Below, piece by piece: positions 15,312 through 23,054 of a DNA stretch of 36,947 bases (the stretch's first letter is position 1; each line of letters starts with the position of its first letter). The notes below the pieces were generated by a model. It was not told where the DNA came from and did not search any database. It saw only the letters and a list, made by a program, of their open reading frames with translations. The stretch comes from JAWWPY01 sp964412845 (GTDB lineage: Bacteria; Actinomycetota; Actinomycetes; Streptosporangiales; Streptosporangiaceae), in the NCBI GenBank assembly GCA_964412845.1, contig CAYPQM010000055.1:1-36947 (forward strand). The letters are read 5' to 3'. A program made the position numbers and the translations under genes.

Positions 15312-15348
15312 GTCGCCTGCTCTCTGCTGCCTGGCCGGCAGCCCTGGT

Positions 15349-15373
15349 CTATAGGTAGCGATGCTACGTATAG
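15349..15373. promoter_or_regulatory. PadR operator 1 (inverted repeat)
   Basis: TATAGGTAGC-GAT-GCTACGTATA with flanking C/G gives 11-bp arms with one mismatch. Its inner part, read on the minus strand, is CGTAG-N5-CTACCTA, identical in its fixed bases to operator 2 at 15416-15432. It lies upstream of the DUF2306-like gene. Confidence 0.65.
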
Positions 15374-15415
15374 GCATCACGTTACGCCGCTGATTGCCCG
15401 GGCGGGAAGGGCTAG

Positions 15416-15432
15416 CGTAGTGTTCCTACCTA
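15416..15432. promoter_or_regulatory. PadR operator 2, overlapping the -10 box and padR start
   Basis: CGTAG-TGTTC-CTACCTA repeats the operator 1 sequence in opposite orientation and covers the bases up to the A of ATG 15432. A -10 box TAGTGT (15418-15423) lies inside it, 8 bases before the start codon, so repressor binding would block a leaderless promoter. Confidence 0.65.
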
Positions 15433-15770
15433 TGCGGGCCGAGGAGCTGAAGGGGCATCTGGACGCGCTGCTGCTGGCCGCCCTGGAAGACGGCCCCCGG
15501 CATGGCTACGCGGTGATCGAGGCACTGCGCCAGGCCACCGGCGGCCGGCTGGACCTGCCGACCGGGACGATCTACCCGGCGCTGCGCCGCCTGGAAGAGG
15601 CCGGGCTGATCACCGGGTCGTGGTCGGTGGTGGCCGGCCGCCGACGACGCGAATACCAGCTGACGCCCGCTGGAGCACGGGCCCTGTCGGGCAAACGGTC
15701 CGACTGGCTCGACTTCACCGCCCTGATCAGCGCCGCGCTGGAGGGCCGGCCATGCCCGAACCCAGCGTGA
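15432..15770 (+). CDS. PadR-family transcriptional regulator
   Basis: 112 residues. LLLAALEDGPRHGYAVIEALRQATGGRLDLPTGTIYPALRRLEEAGLI is the PadR winged helix with its HGY and GTIYPALxRLE signatures; YQLTPAGARAL forms the wing. The short C-terminus (subfamily 2) dimerises. PadR repressors respond to phenolics, antibiotics or membrane stress. ATG 15432 is chosen because the family starts here and a -10 box with an operator lies directly before it. The next gene overlaps by 19 bp and carries a HAAS-type domain, a common PadR partnership. Autoregulation and control of the divergent membrane gene are inferred from the paired operators. Confidence 0.9.
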   Translation: MRAEELKGHLDALLLAALEDGPRHGYAVIEALRQATGGRLDLPTGTIYPALRRLEEAGLITGSWSVVAGRRRREYQLTPAGARALSGKRSDWLDFTALISAALEGRPCPNPA

Positions 15771-16327
15771 TCACGGACTATCTGGCCGCCCTGTCCGCCC
15801 AATTGCCCGCGCCGATCGTCGAGGAGCTGGCTGACGGGCTCGGCCAGACTCGCCAGCATTACCTGCAGCAGGGCCTGACCCCGGCGGCCGCCGCCGATGC
15901 CGCGCTGGCCGAGTTCGGCGAGCCGCGCGTCATCGTGGCCGCCTTCACCCGGCTGAGCCCGGCCCGGCGCGCCGCCCGCAGGCTGCTGGCCGCCGGGCCG
16001 CTGGTCGGCGCGTGCTGGGGGACGGCGCTGATCACCAGCCGGGCCTGGACCTGGCCGGTCCCGGCCGCGGCGCGGCTGCTGTTCGGCCTGGCGCTGATCA
16101 CTGTCATCGGCCTGCTCGCCGCCGCCGCGTTCGGCCGGCACTACCGGTCAGTCGGCCGGGCCGGCGCCGCCGGGTGCGTGGGCATCGCCGTGCTGGACAC
16201 CGTCCTGCTCAGCACCGTCATGCTCGCCATTCCGGACCTGATCTGGCCGCTGATGCTGGGTGTGGCGGCCAGCGCGGCCCGCCTCACGTTCACCGCGCGG
16301 GCGCTGCGGCCCGTCCTGACCGGCTGA
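15752..16327 (+). CDS. HAAS-domain (PadR-associated) membrane protein
   Basis: 191 residues. The first ~65 residues (VITDYLAALSAQLPAPIVEELADGLGQT, then AAADAALAEFGEPRVIVAAF) match the helical HAAS/DUF1700 or permease-prefix domain that usually accompanies PadR regulators. Four hydrophobic helices follow (about 80-95, 105-128, 136-158, 160-178). The gene overlaps padR by 19 bp, so the two are coupled. In the family this pair senses an envelope signal and adjusts PadR output; here that role is inferred from context. Confidence 0.8.
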   Translation: MPEPSVITDYLAALSAQLPAPIVEELADGLGQTRQHYLQQGLTPAAAADAALAEFGEPRVIVAAFTRLSPARRAARRLLAAGPLVGACWGTALITSRAWTWPVPAAARLLFGLALITVIGLLAAAAFGRHYRSVGRAGAAGCVGIAVLDTVLLSTVMLAIPDLIWPLMLGVAASAARLTFTARALRPVLTG

Positions 16328-16392
16328 CCTCCCAGAGACGCCCCGGCGCAATATGAGATGCGCTGAGCTGGGCGTGACGGCAATGATTGGCC

Positions 16393-17235
16393 ATGCCCGA
16401 TGACCCGAAGCTCACCGCGATGTATGAGTACTACGATCATGGCTGCGAGCTGGGGCGGCTGGCCGAGTCATGCGGGCAGCTGGAGTTCGAGCGCACGAAA
16501 GAGATCATCCTGCGGCACCTGCCGCCACCGCCTGCGGTAGTGGCTGACATCGGCGGCGGCCCAGGCCGGTACACGCTCTGGCTCGCGCAGTTGGGCTACC
16601 AGGTCTGGCACCGTGACCTCATGCCGCTGCACGTGGAGCAACTGCGGCAGGCGGCCAGCGGCAACCCGCGCATTCAGACCACGGTGGGCGACGCTCGCCA
16701 GCTGGACCTCGCCAGCGAAAGCGCCGACGCGGTGCTCCTGCTCGGCCCGCTGTATCACCTGGAGCGCCGGAGGGACCGGGTGCAGGCTCTGGCTGAGACG
16801 CAACGGGTAGTCCGCCCAGGCGGACCGGTCTTCGTTGCGGCGATCTCACGCTGGGCGACCCGCATGGACGGCATACTCCGGCAGCGCCTCTATGAGACGA
16901 TCCCGGGGGCGGAATCCGGGCTGGCGACGACTGAGCGGACTGGACGCCTGCCGCCGCTTCACCCCGGTTCGTTCTGCGGCTACACGCACCGGCCCGGCCA
17001 ACTGCGAGCAGAATTGACCGCCAGCGGTGCTCAGGTCATCGACTTGGTCTGTGTGGAAGGCCCGGCGTATCTGCTCGATGACTTGGCTGAGCGGCTCGCT
17101 GACGACGAAGCCCGCCGGGTGGTCCTGGAAACCGCCCGCGCCCTTGAGCGAGTCCCTGAACTGCTTGGGATCGGGCCGCACCTGCTCGCGACCGCCCGCC
17201 AGCGGCCAACAGCCGGGGTCGGCTCCTCCTCATAG
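16393..17235 (+). CDS. SAM-dependent class I methyltransferase
   Basis: 280 residues. Motif I is VVADIGGGPGRYTLWLA (about 50-66), motif II is VWHRDLMPLHVEQL, motif III lies in TTVGDARQLDL, and VLLLGPLYHLE with RVVRPGGPVFVAAISRWA completes the fold. The C-terminal ~100 residues (SFCGYTHRPGQLRAELTASG onward) match a frequent actinobacterial group with a helical cap. Substrate is unknown. ATG 16393 lacks a good ribosome site; TTG 16387 is also in frame. It stands alone after the PadR-HAAS pair. Confidence 0.88.
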   Translation: MPDDPKLTAMYEYYDHGCELGRLAESCGQLEFERTKEIILRHLPPPPAVVADIGGGPGRYTLWLAQLGYQVWHRDLMPLHVEQLRQAASGNPRIQTTVGDARQLDLASESADAVLLLGPLYHLERRRDRVQALAETQRVVRPGGPVFVAAISRWATRMDGILRQRLYETIPGAESGLATTERTGRLPPLHPGSFCGYTHRPGQLRAELTASGAQVIDLVCVEGPAYLLDDLAERLADDEARRVVLETARALERVPELLGIGPHLLATARQRPTAGVGSSS

Positions 17236-17595
17236 CCGGGAACCTGCCAGCTCGCGGGCCGCCGGGTCGATCGCTTCCACGGATCTGGGCGCCTGCGAGC
17301 TGGACAAATCAGGGTCCGCCATGCCCGTAAGATGTCAGATAATTTCTAGAAATATATTGCTAGTTTTGACTGCAAACGTACTGTAAAGACAGTGTTCTGG
17401 GGCGGTCTCTCTTGTTCGTGGTGCCGGGTTCTCCGCTGCGGCACCGGCAGAAGGGGGCGACGTGGTGTGCCGGGCGGATTCGCCCGCATCAGGTGGCTGA
17501 TGGCCGCGGCGTCGGATTTCGCGAGTGCGCCCCGGAGCCACCGCGCCGGTTGATACTCGCCGAGTCGCCGGCCTCGTCAAGGGAAGGGAGTCCAG
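17236..17595. other. 360-bp intergenic region before the DUF4386 gene
   Basis: The first part holds a 9-bp inverted repeat CCAGCTCGC/GCGAGCTGG (17247-17255 and 17295-17303), possibly ending the methyltransferase transcript. At 17330-17395 base composition drops sharply to AT-rich, the clearest such spot in the left half, and carries promoter and palindrome signals listed separately. From 17400 to 17595 I see no convincing gene; an open frame on the plus strand is Pro/Arg-rich and unlike protein. Confidence 0.6.
17342..17393 (+). promoter_or_regulatory. AT-rich promoter with two palindromes
   Basis: TTGCTA (17357-17362), a 16-base spacer and TACTGT (17379-17384) form a promoter candidate. ATTTCTAGAAAT (17342-17353) is a perfect 12-bp palindrome just upstream, and ACTGT-AAAG-ACAGT (17380-17393) is an inverted repeat over the -10 and start region. 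The layout suggests activator and repressor sites for the DUF4386 gene, with a leader of about 200 bases. Confidence 0.4.
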
Positions 17596-18339
17596 GTGGA
17601 CTCAACTAGAAAGATCGCGTTTATTGCGGGCGCGCTCTTCGTGATCACTTTTATCACCTCGATCCCGGCGGCGCTCTTTCTCTACCGCCCGGTGCTGGAC
17701 CACGCCAACTACATCGTCGGCGCGGGCGCTGATAACCGCATCGCCCTCGGCGCGCTCCTTGAGATGATCCTCATCGTCGCCAACGTCGGCTCTGCCGTCG
17801 TGCTGTTCCCGATCCTCAAGCGGCAGAACGAGGGCCTCGCCCTCGGGTACGTCACCGCCCGTGTCATTGAAAGCGCCTTCATCGCCATCGGCCTCGTCAG
17901 CCTCCTTGCGATCGTGACGTTGCGGCGGGACGTCGGTGGCGCAGGCGGCGCCGGCTCGCTCGTCCCGGTCGGCAGGTCGCTCGTCGCGATCCACGACTGG
18001 ACGTTCCTGCTCGGGCCGGGCTGGATAGTCGGCCTCGGGAACGGGCTGATACTGGGCTACCTGATGTACCGATCCGGCCTCGTGCCGCGGGGCATGGCGA
18101 TGCTGGGACTGATCGGAGGTCCGCTGATCATCGCCTCAGGGACCGCCGTGCTGCTCAACGTCTTCGACGCAGGCTCCGCACCGCAGGTCATCGCGACGGC
18201 CCCGGAATTCGTCTGGGAGTTGTCGCTCGGCATCTACCTCATGGTCAAAGGATTCAAGCCGTCTCCGATCCTCTCCGGCACTATCGGAGATGCCGGAGTG
18301 GGCGGGCGTTCCCCGGCCCCTGCGCCGGCGGGCGGGTAG
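17596..18339 (+). CDS. DUF4386-family integral membrane protein
   Basis: 247 residues. The opening RKIAFIAGALFVITFITSIPAALFLYRPVL and YIVGAGADNRIALGALLEMILIVANVGSAVVLFPILKRQNEGLALGYVTARVIES match the DUF4386 membrane family. Six to seven helices are visible, including the long loop before HDWTFLLGPGWIVGLGNGLILGYLMY. The biological role is unknown. The C-terminal tail is Gly/Pro/Ala-rich. GTG 17596 has GGGAAGGGAG about 7 bases upstream. A strong hairpin follows the stop, so the gene is monocistronic. Confidence 0.85.
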   Translation: MDSTRKIAFIAGALFVITFITSIPAALFLYRPVLDHANYIVGAGADNRIALGALLEMILIVANVGSAVVLFPILKRQNEGLALGYVTARVIESAFIAIGLVSLLAIVTLRRDVGGAGGAGSLVPVGRSLVAIHDWTFLLGPGWIVGLGNGLILGYLMYRSGLVPRGMAMLGLIGGPLIIASGTAVLLNVFDAGSAPQVIATAPEFVWELSLGIYLMVKGFKPSPILSGTIGDAGVGGRSPAPAPAGG

Positions 18340-18362
18340 CTCCCGCCCCGCCCCGCACAGCT

Positions 18363-18388
18363 CGGAGCCCGGCTTCGGCCGGGCTCCG
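18363..18388 (+). terminator. Strong hairpin with UUCG loop after DUF4386 gene
   Basis: CGGAGCCCGGC-TTCG-GCCGGGCTCCG is a perfect 11-bp stem closed by a UUCG tetraloop, 24 bases after the stop codon. No real U-tract follows, as is common in high-GC actinomycetes. A second smaller hairpin (CCGCCGA/TCGGCGG, 18424-18441) lies in the leader of the next gene. Confidence 0.75.
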
Positions 18389-18491
18389 ACGCGCTTTGCC
18401 CGTCAGCCGCCCTGCGGCACAGGCCGCCGACGCTTCGGCGGGATCATTGACGATTGAAGGCACTGGCCGCGCACTGACAGGAGAGGCTCTG

Positions 18492-19463
18492 ATGGAGCAC
18501 GCACGACTGGGCAAAACTGGACTGAAGATCAGCCGGATCGCGCTGGGCTGCATGAGCTACGGGGATCCCACCACCAGCAACGCGCACACCTGGGCACTGG
18601 ATGACGACGATGCTCAGCCGTTCTTCCGCCAGGCCGTCGAGATGGGCGTGACCTTCTGGGATACGGCGAACGTCTACCAGCTCGGAACGTCAGAGGAAGT
18701 CGTTGGCCGGGCGATTCGGCGTTACTCCCGCCGCGAGGACATCGTCCTGGCGACCAAGGTGTTCGGCTGGATGCACGACGGCCCGGGCGGCCAGGGCCTG
18801 TCCCGCAAGGCAATCCTGGAGCAGGTCGACGCCTCGCTGACCCGGCTCGGCACCGATTACATCGACCTTTACCAGATCCACCGCTTCGATCCCGAGGCTC
18901 CGGTTGAAGAGACCATGGAGGCCCTGCACGACATCGTCAAGGCGGGGAAGGTCCGCTACATTGGTGCCTCCTCCATGTATGCATGGCAGTTCGCCAAGCT
19001 TCAGCACACCGCCGAAATGCACGGCTGGACCCAGTTCGTAGCGATGCAGAATCAGTACAACCTGCTTCGCCGGCAAGACGAGAGCGAGTTGCTCCCCATG
19101 TGCGCTGACATGGGCGTGGGCGCCGTGCCGTATTCCCCTCAGGGCAAGGGGCGCCTGGCTCGCCCGTGGGGCGAACAGTCACACCGGTCCAGCGTGGACA
19201 AGATCGTCAAGTCCTTCGACTCGCCGCTTGATGAGCCCGTCGTCAACGCGGTCCAGCGCGTCTCCGAAATCAGGGGCGCGAGCATGGCTCAGGTTGCGTT
19301 GGCGTGGGTGCTGAACAGCCCCGTCGTCTCCGCCCCCATCGTCGGGGCGACCAAGCCCCACCACCTGCCGGAAGCGATCGCAGCACTGGACCTGCACCTT
19401 ACCGACGACGAGATCCGGTCACTTGAAGAGCCGTACACGCCCCACGGGCCCGCCTGGTACTGA
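18492..19463 (+). CDS. Aldo/keto reductase
   Basis: 323 residues, the usual AKR barrel length. The catalytic tetrad is visible: D57 and Y62 in FWDTANVYQLG, K89 in LATKVFGW, and H130 in DLYQIHRFD. YIGASSMYAWQF and VALAWVLNSPVVSAPIVGATKP mark the NADP(H)-binding C-terminal half. It looks like the AKR12/YajO-like group (GCMSYGDP start); the substrate is unknown. ATG 18492 has GGAGAGG seven bases upstream; the longer frame from GTG 18396 would include the hairpin leader and is rejected. Confidence 0.92.
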   Translation: MEHARLGKTGLKISRIALGCMSYGDPTTSNAHTWALDDDDAQPFFRQAVEMGVTFWDTANVYQLGTSEEVVGRAIRRYSRREDIVLATKVFGWMHDGPGGQGLSRKAILEQVDASLTRLGTDYIDLYQIHRFDPEAPVEETMEALHDIVKAGKVRYIGASSMYAWQFAKLQHTAEMHGWTQFVAMQNQYNLLRRQDESELLPMCADMGVGAVPYSPQGKGRLARPWGEQSHRSSVDKIVKSFDSPLDEPVVNAVQRVSEIRGASMAQVALAWVLNSPVVSAPIVGATKPHHLPEAIAALDLHLTDDEIRSLEEPYTPHGPAWY

Positions 19464-19591
19464 CGAACTGCCCGGCTTCGATCTGGCGGCACGGGTACAA
19501 ACTCGTTTGCCGCGCCTTCAGACTGGCCCCGCGATAGACACCGATGAGCGCAGTCTGGCTCACCCGGGTCCAGCGTCGGCGGACGGGCGAA

Positions 19592-20350
19592 TCAATCGGA
19601 GCGGGAGGAACGGGCTCCCAGTTCGCGCAGCCAGGAGATGACGTTCTCCTGCCGGGTACTCAGCCCGCTGGCGGCGTCAAGCGGTGTGCCGTGCGCGTAG
19701 TCCGGCTCCCAGTTGAGATCCGCGCCGCGCGACAGCAGGTACTCCGCGGCGCGGCGCTGGCCGCCGGTGCAGGCATGCCAGAACGCTTGCGACACGTCCT
19801 CTGCTGGCGGGTCGCTTCCCAGGAGCGCTGCGAGGCGGCCAAGCATGCCCAGCGCGGCTGCATGCCAGGCCTTGTCAACTCTGGCGCCGCGCGCCGCCAG
19901 CAGGCGGGCGACATGCCAGCAGCCGTAGCCTACGGCGTTGTCGAGCGGAGTGCCGATCGAGCCATCAGGCGTCTCGATATCCGCTCCTGCATCGATCAGG
20001 GCTTCGGCCACGTCGACATCGTCGCTGCTTGCCGCATAATGCAACGGCGTCTCATCACCTGGACCAGGTGAATCTCTACCGCTCGTCAGGGCGTTGGGAT
20101 CGGCGCCAGCGTCGATCAAGAGCCGGATGATCTCTGGGCCGTTGGGGAAGTAGCCAGGCCAGTCCGTGACAAGATGCAATGGCGTCCCGACGCCGCCGTC
20201 GTTACCAACAAGTCTGGCCGACGCCAGAGCGGGATCATGACGCAGCAATCTCTGAATCGCCGCGATATCTCCTGCACGGACCGCCAATCGCAGATCGACC
20301 GCGACCTGGTCGTCGCTGGGGATCCGCTTCCCGGCCTCCTGCTCACTCAT
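19592..20350 (-). CDS. Ankyrin-repeat protein
   Basis: 252 residues. Ankyrin repeats are visible as VGTPLHLVTDWPG...IIRLLIDAGADPNAL, ETPLHYAASSDDVDVAEALIDAGADIETP, IGTPLDNAVGYGCWHVARLLAARGARVD, and the last GGQRRAAEYLLSRGADLNWEPDYAHGTPLDAA. The first ~45 residues form a helical cap (DLRLAVRAGDIAAIQRLLRHDP). There is no signal peptide. Such proteins mediate protein contacts; the partner is unknown. On the minus strand CATAAT lies 8 bases before ATG 20350, a leaderless layout. It converges on the aldo/keto reductase. Confidence 0.87.
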   Translation of the reverse strand: MSEQEAGKRIPSDDQVAVDLRLAVRAGDIAAIQRLLRHDPALASARLVGNDGGVGTPLHLVTDWPGYFPNGPEIIRLLIDAGADPNALTSGRDSPGPGDETPLHYAASSDDVDVAEALIDAGADIETPDGSIGTPLDNAVGYGCWHVARLLAARGARVDKAWHAAALGMLGRLAALLGSDPPAEDVSQAFWHACTGGQRRAAEYLLSRGADLNWEPDYAHGTPLDAASGLSTRQENVISWLRELGARSSRSD

Positions 20351-20358
20351 CGTGGCCC

Positions 20359-20364
20359 ATTATG
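20359..20364 (-). promoter_or_regulatory. -10 element CATAAT of the ankyrin gene
   Basis: On the minus strand CATAAT ends 8 bases before ATG 20350, with no Shine-Dalgarno between. Confidence 0.35.
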
Positions 20365-20573
20365 CCAGCCGCCGGACATTCGCTACGGCCGTCTGCGTGG
20401 GCTGATGGTCCAGGCCTGTCTTCCCGTTCTTGTCAGGGGTCGTTGCCGTACTCCGCTGCTGTCCCGGCCGGTCTGGCCCCGTGCTTGGAATGGTGGTGAC
20501 CGCGCCTGCATGCGGCGCAACTGCTGATCTGGGACCAGGCGCCGCATCCTTGCGAGTGGGTGCGGAAGTCTAG
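20365..20573. other. Stretch before the gap without a recognised gene
   Basis: About 210 bases upstream of the ankyrin gene. Minus-strand frames open into the N run and read Cys/His-rich (SSCAACRRGHHHSKHG), but no family is recognised and the gap prevents judging it. A gene entering from the gap cannot be excluded. Confidence 0.4.
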
Positions 20574-20673
20574 NNNNNNNNNNNNNNNNNNNNNNNNNNN
20601 NNNNNNNNNNNNNNNNNNNNNNNNNNNNNNNNNNNNNNNNNNNNNNNNNNNNNNNNNNNNNNNNNNNNNNNNN
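20574..20673. other. Assembly gap of 100 N
   Basis: Exactly 100 N bases join two contigs; the true size and content are unknown. Both edges read TAG, and nothing found here proves that the two sides are adjacent. Confidence 0.98.
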
Positions 20674-20955
20674 TAGCCGATCGCGTGCGACGGCCCGCAG
20701 GGCCGCCTTAGACGCGGTGGCCGCGAGATGGACACTGGGAGCCGAGGAAGACGGCCCCGTGCAGCGCCGGACAGCCTTGCCGGGTGAGCGTGATTGACCT
20801 GCGGGAGATGGCGGCGCGCCCGTGCCGGGCGGGCGTCCTCAACGCGGAGCCCGGCGGCGGGCGCGCCAGCGGTGCCGCGCAGCGGCGGCGCCTTGATCCA
20901 GCACGGGGCAATTCGGCAATACTCGCGTTTGACAGGCGGTCGGCGGGTTGCAGCG
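20674..20955. other. Stretch after the gap without a recognised gene
   Basis: About 280 GC-rich bases at the 3' side of the XRE-TPR gene. A small hairpin CGGCCC-GCA-GGGCCG lies at 20691-20705. No frame resembles a known protein. Confidence 0.5.
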
Positions 20956-22245
20956 TCAGGTGCGGCCTAATTCGCCGGATTCGATGAGCCGGCGGATGTG
21001 GAGATGGTGTTCGTGGAACTCGTGGGCGAGGTGTTCGCCCCGGTAGCGCTGCTGGAGGATGTTGTCTAGGTCGGCAGAGCTGCTGGCGAGCGCGGTCAGG
21101 CTTTGGCGTTCGTATTCGAATGCGCTCTGGCCGTAGGAGACAGCTTGGTCGAGTTGGCCCCGCCGCGCGGCGACGACAGCCAGGTTCATGCGGGCCTGGG
21201 CGGTGCGCATGGGGGCGTTGGAGGTGCCGTCCGGCCGGGTGTGCTGGCCGATGACCTCGGCGGCGTGTTCTTCGGCGCGGCCGTTGTCGCCAAGCCAGAG
21301 GTAGCAACTCGAAGCGTAGAAGAGCCATTTGGTGTGGTCGAACACGAAGTGGTGTTCCGGATGGGCTGGGACCGGCATTCGGCCGAGCATCTCGGCGCCC
21401 CGGGTTAAGGCGACGACGGCTTGTTTATGATCGCCGAGCCGTGACCAGCCTTTCGCTTCTTGCAGGATGAGCTGAACCCCGGCGCTGCCTGTCCCGGCGA
21501 TGGCCTGGCCCGCCTGGGCGAACTCGATGAGCTGCTCGTAGCGGCCTTCGACGAGGGCGAACCAGGCGCTCATCTCGAATGCCCAGCCCATGAGTTCGGC
21601 GTGCCCGGCCTGCTTGGCCCATTGGTAGGCGGCCTGGCGCGCGGCTTCGGCTTCCTCGCGTTCGCCGAGGTCGTAATGCAGGCAGCCGAGGAGCACAGCC
21701 AGCCAGGCCGCGACCACCAGCAGCTCGCGGTGCTGGTCAAGGGTGGACCGGCCGCCGAGTAGCCGGATGACATGCTGCAGCCGTCTTTTGGTCCGGTCCC
21801 GCAGCGCGGAGGCTGGGGTGCTCGGGTAGGCGCGGCACAGCAGGTCGGCTGTCTCGTCCAGGGCCTCGATGGTGCCCGCGCCGATGTCGGAGATCTCGGC
21901 CAGGCGGGTGAGTTCCAGGGTGTCGAAGATCTCGGCTTCAGCCTGCAACGCGTCACGAGTCACGGCAGCGCCGACCAGAGGGGGCCGTTCGCCGCGCCTG
22001 TGCTGCGGGATGAACCCGAGGCTTTCGGCATCGCGTCCGGTCAGCTCGTGCAGCGCACGCCGGTAGATGGCGTGCGGCCACAGAACCTCGCCCGTCTCCC
22101 ACCGCGCGAGCCGTTTCTCATCGCAGCTCAGCCGCTCCCGCTGGCCAGTGCCGGTCCGGTTGAGGGCATCGGCCATTTCCACGCGGGTGAGGTGCCTGGA
22201 ATCACGCCACGCGCGGAGCTGGATATTCGGGATCTTCTGTGTCAT
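20956..22245 (-). CDS. XRE-family regulator with C-terminal TPR-like repeats
   Basis: 429 residues. An N-terminal helix-turn-helix (LRAWRDSRHLTRVEMADALNRT, then CDEKRLARWETGEVLWP) is followed by ELTGRDAESLGF, the usual start of the actinobacterial SARP-less XRE-TPR family. From about 130 on it is all helical, with TPR-like motifs such as AAWLAVLLGCLHYDLGEREEAEAARQAAYQWA and ARMNLAVVAARRGQLDQAVSYGQSAFEYERQ. These proteins are common in streptomycetes and relatives, often next to an HATPase or DUF397 gene. ATG 22245 begins the conserved start; the ribosome site is weak. It is divergent from the truncated HATPase. Confidence 0.85.
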   Translation of the reverse strand: MTQKIPNIQLRAWRDSRHLTRVEMADALNRTGTGQRERLSCDEKRLARWETGEVLWPHAIYRRALHELTGRDAESLGFIPQHRRGERPPLVGAAVTRDALQAEAEIFDTLELTRLAEISDIGAGTIEALDETADLLCRAYPSTPASALRDRTKRRLQHVIRLLGGRSTLDQHRELLVVAAWLAVLLGCLHYDLGEREEAEAARQAAYQWAKQAGHAELMGWAFEMSAWFALVEGRYEQLIEFAQAGQAIAGTGSAGVQLILQEAKGWSRLGDHKQAVVALTRGAEMLGRMPVPAHPEHHFVFDHTKWLFYASSCYLWLGDNGRAEEHAAEVIGQHTRPDGTSNAPMRTAQARMNLAVVAARRGQLDQAVSYGQSAFEYERQSLTALASSSADLDNILQQRYRGEHLAHEFHEHHLHIRRLIESGELGRT

Positions 22246-22514
22246 CAGGTCGCCTGGGGGACTGAAAGGGGTCTGACCGGGCGGTTGGTTAGGGGTCCGT
22301 GTTCCGGCTGGGTCTTGCTTGGCTGATGTCAGTACCAACCGTACGTGACAGGCGCCCGCCCGAGGGTGACAGAAGCTGTGTCCCCGCGACCGAGCGGGCG
22401 GGGGACGAGTTGGAGCTTGCACGACTTACCGACGAAGAACCAGGAGAGCAATCTTGGCCGAGCAAGCTAACGCGCCGCTGCGCGTCATGACATCAGGATC
22501 GTCGTGGAGATGCC
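22246..22514. other. Spacer between XRE-TPR and truncated HATPase
   Basis: About 270 bases. A plus-strand frame from GTG 22299 to 22490 gives 63 residues (LARLTDEEPGEQSWPSK) with no known family. It may be a small gene, or diverged 5' sequence of the HATPase. No HATPase N-terminal helices (SELVTNA type) were found in any plus frame. Confidence 0.4.
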
Positions 22515-22790
22515 GCCGGAGCGGGTGGGCTGTTCACTGTGCACGCCGAGGTCCGCGAGGGTGAGTACATCTGGGCAGAGGTCGCGGACTGTGGCGGCTT
22601 ATGGGAGACCACGGGTGGCCGCGCCGGCGAGCGGGGCCACGGCCTGGACATCGTGCGTGAGATCGCCAGCGACTGGGGCCGGGACGGTGACCCGGTGACA
22701 GGCTGGGCCGTCTGGTTCCGGCTTGACTGGCCCGCCGTCGATGTGGCATCGGGCACGAAAGTTGCACGGAACGGCCAGCAAGCCTCGTGA
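22515..22790 (+). pseudogene. Truncated HATPase (anti-sigma/RsbW-like kinase), C-terminal half
   Basis: GGLFTVHAEVREGEYIWAEVADCGG followed by GHGLDIVREIASDWG and AVWFRLDWP matches the second half of RsbW-like ATP-binding proteins, including the ATP-lid DxGG and GxGLxIV boxes. The N-terminal helices with the catalytic Asn box are absent, and a TGA lies in frame at about 22485. The remaining 83-residue frame from GTG 22539 could be expressed but would not bind ATP in the known way. Such kinases commonly accompany XRE-TPR regulators, like the one divergent here. Confidence 0.65.
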
Positions 22791-22854
22791 AGATCAACAG
22801 CTCAGGGCGGGGAAACGCTCTCTCACCTGGGCGGGAGTCCCTGAAACGATTGCG

Positions 22855-22928
22855 TGCGCCTGGCAGGACTCGAACCTGCGACCCGCTGCTTAGAAGGCAG
22901 CCGCTCTGTCCAGCTGAGCTACAGGCGC
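22855..22928 (-). tRNA. tRNA-Arg (anticodon TCT)
   Basis: The minus strand folds as a 74-base tRNA. Acceptor arm GCGCCTG pairs perfectly with CAGGCGC. The D arm has TAGCTCAGCTGGACAGAGC, the anticodon stem is GCTGC/GCAGC with loop CTTCTAA (anticodon TCT, reading AGA), and the T arm has GGTTCGAGTCC. Discriminator base is A and no CCA is encoded. I see no duplicated 3' end nearby that would mark an integration site. Confidence 0.97.
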
Positions 22929-23054
22929 CTGTGCTTCATTGTGCAGGGTGAAGGTCACATGAGGGACACATGGTGTTGACGGGCCGGCCACGGCCGAGGC
23001 CGCCTATTGTCGTCTCGTGAGCGGCATAGCGGGTCCCCTGACGCAGGTCACGCC

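Noticed and set aside
17412..17609. 65-codon plus-strand frame before the DUF4386 gene
   Set aside because: Composition is Pro/Arg-rich, no ribosome site, and it overlaps the DUF4386 start out of frame.
22855..22928. tRNA-Arg as an integration site of a mobile element
   Set aside because: No integrase gene and no repeated tRNA 3' end were found in the window.
22800..23054. Cobalamin riboswitch upstream of cobQ
   Set aside because: The region is mostly the opposite-strand tRNA and short spacer; no B12-box-like sequence is seen.
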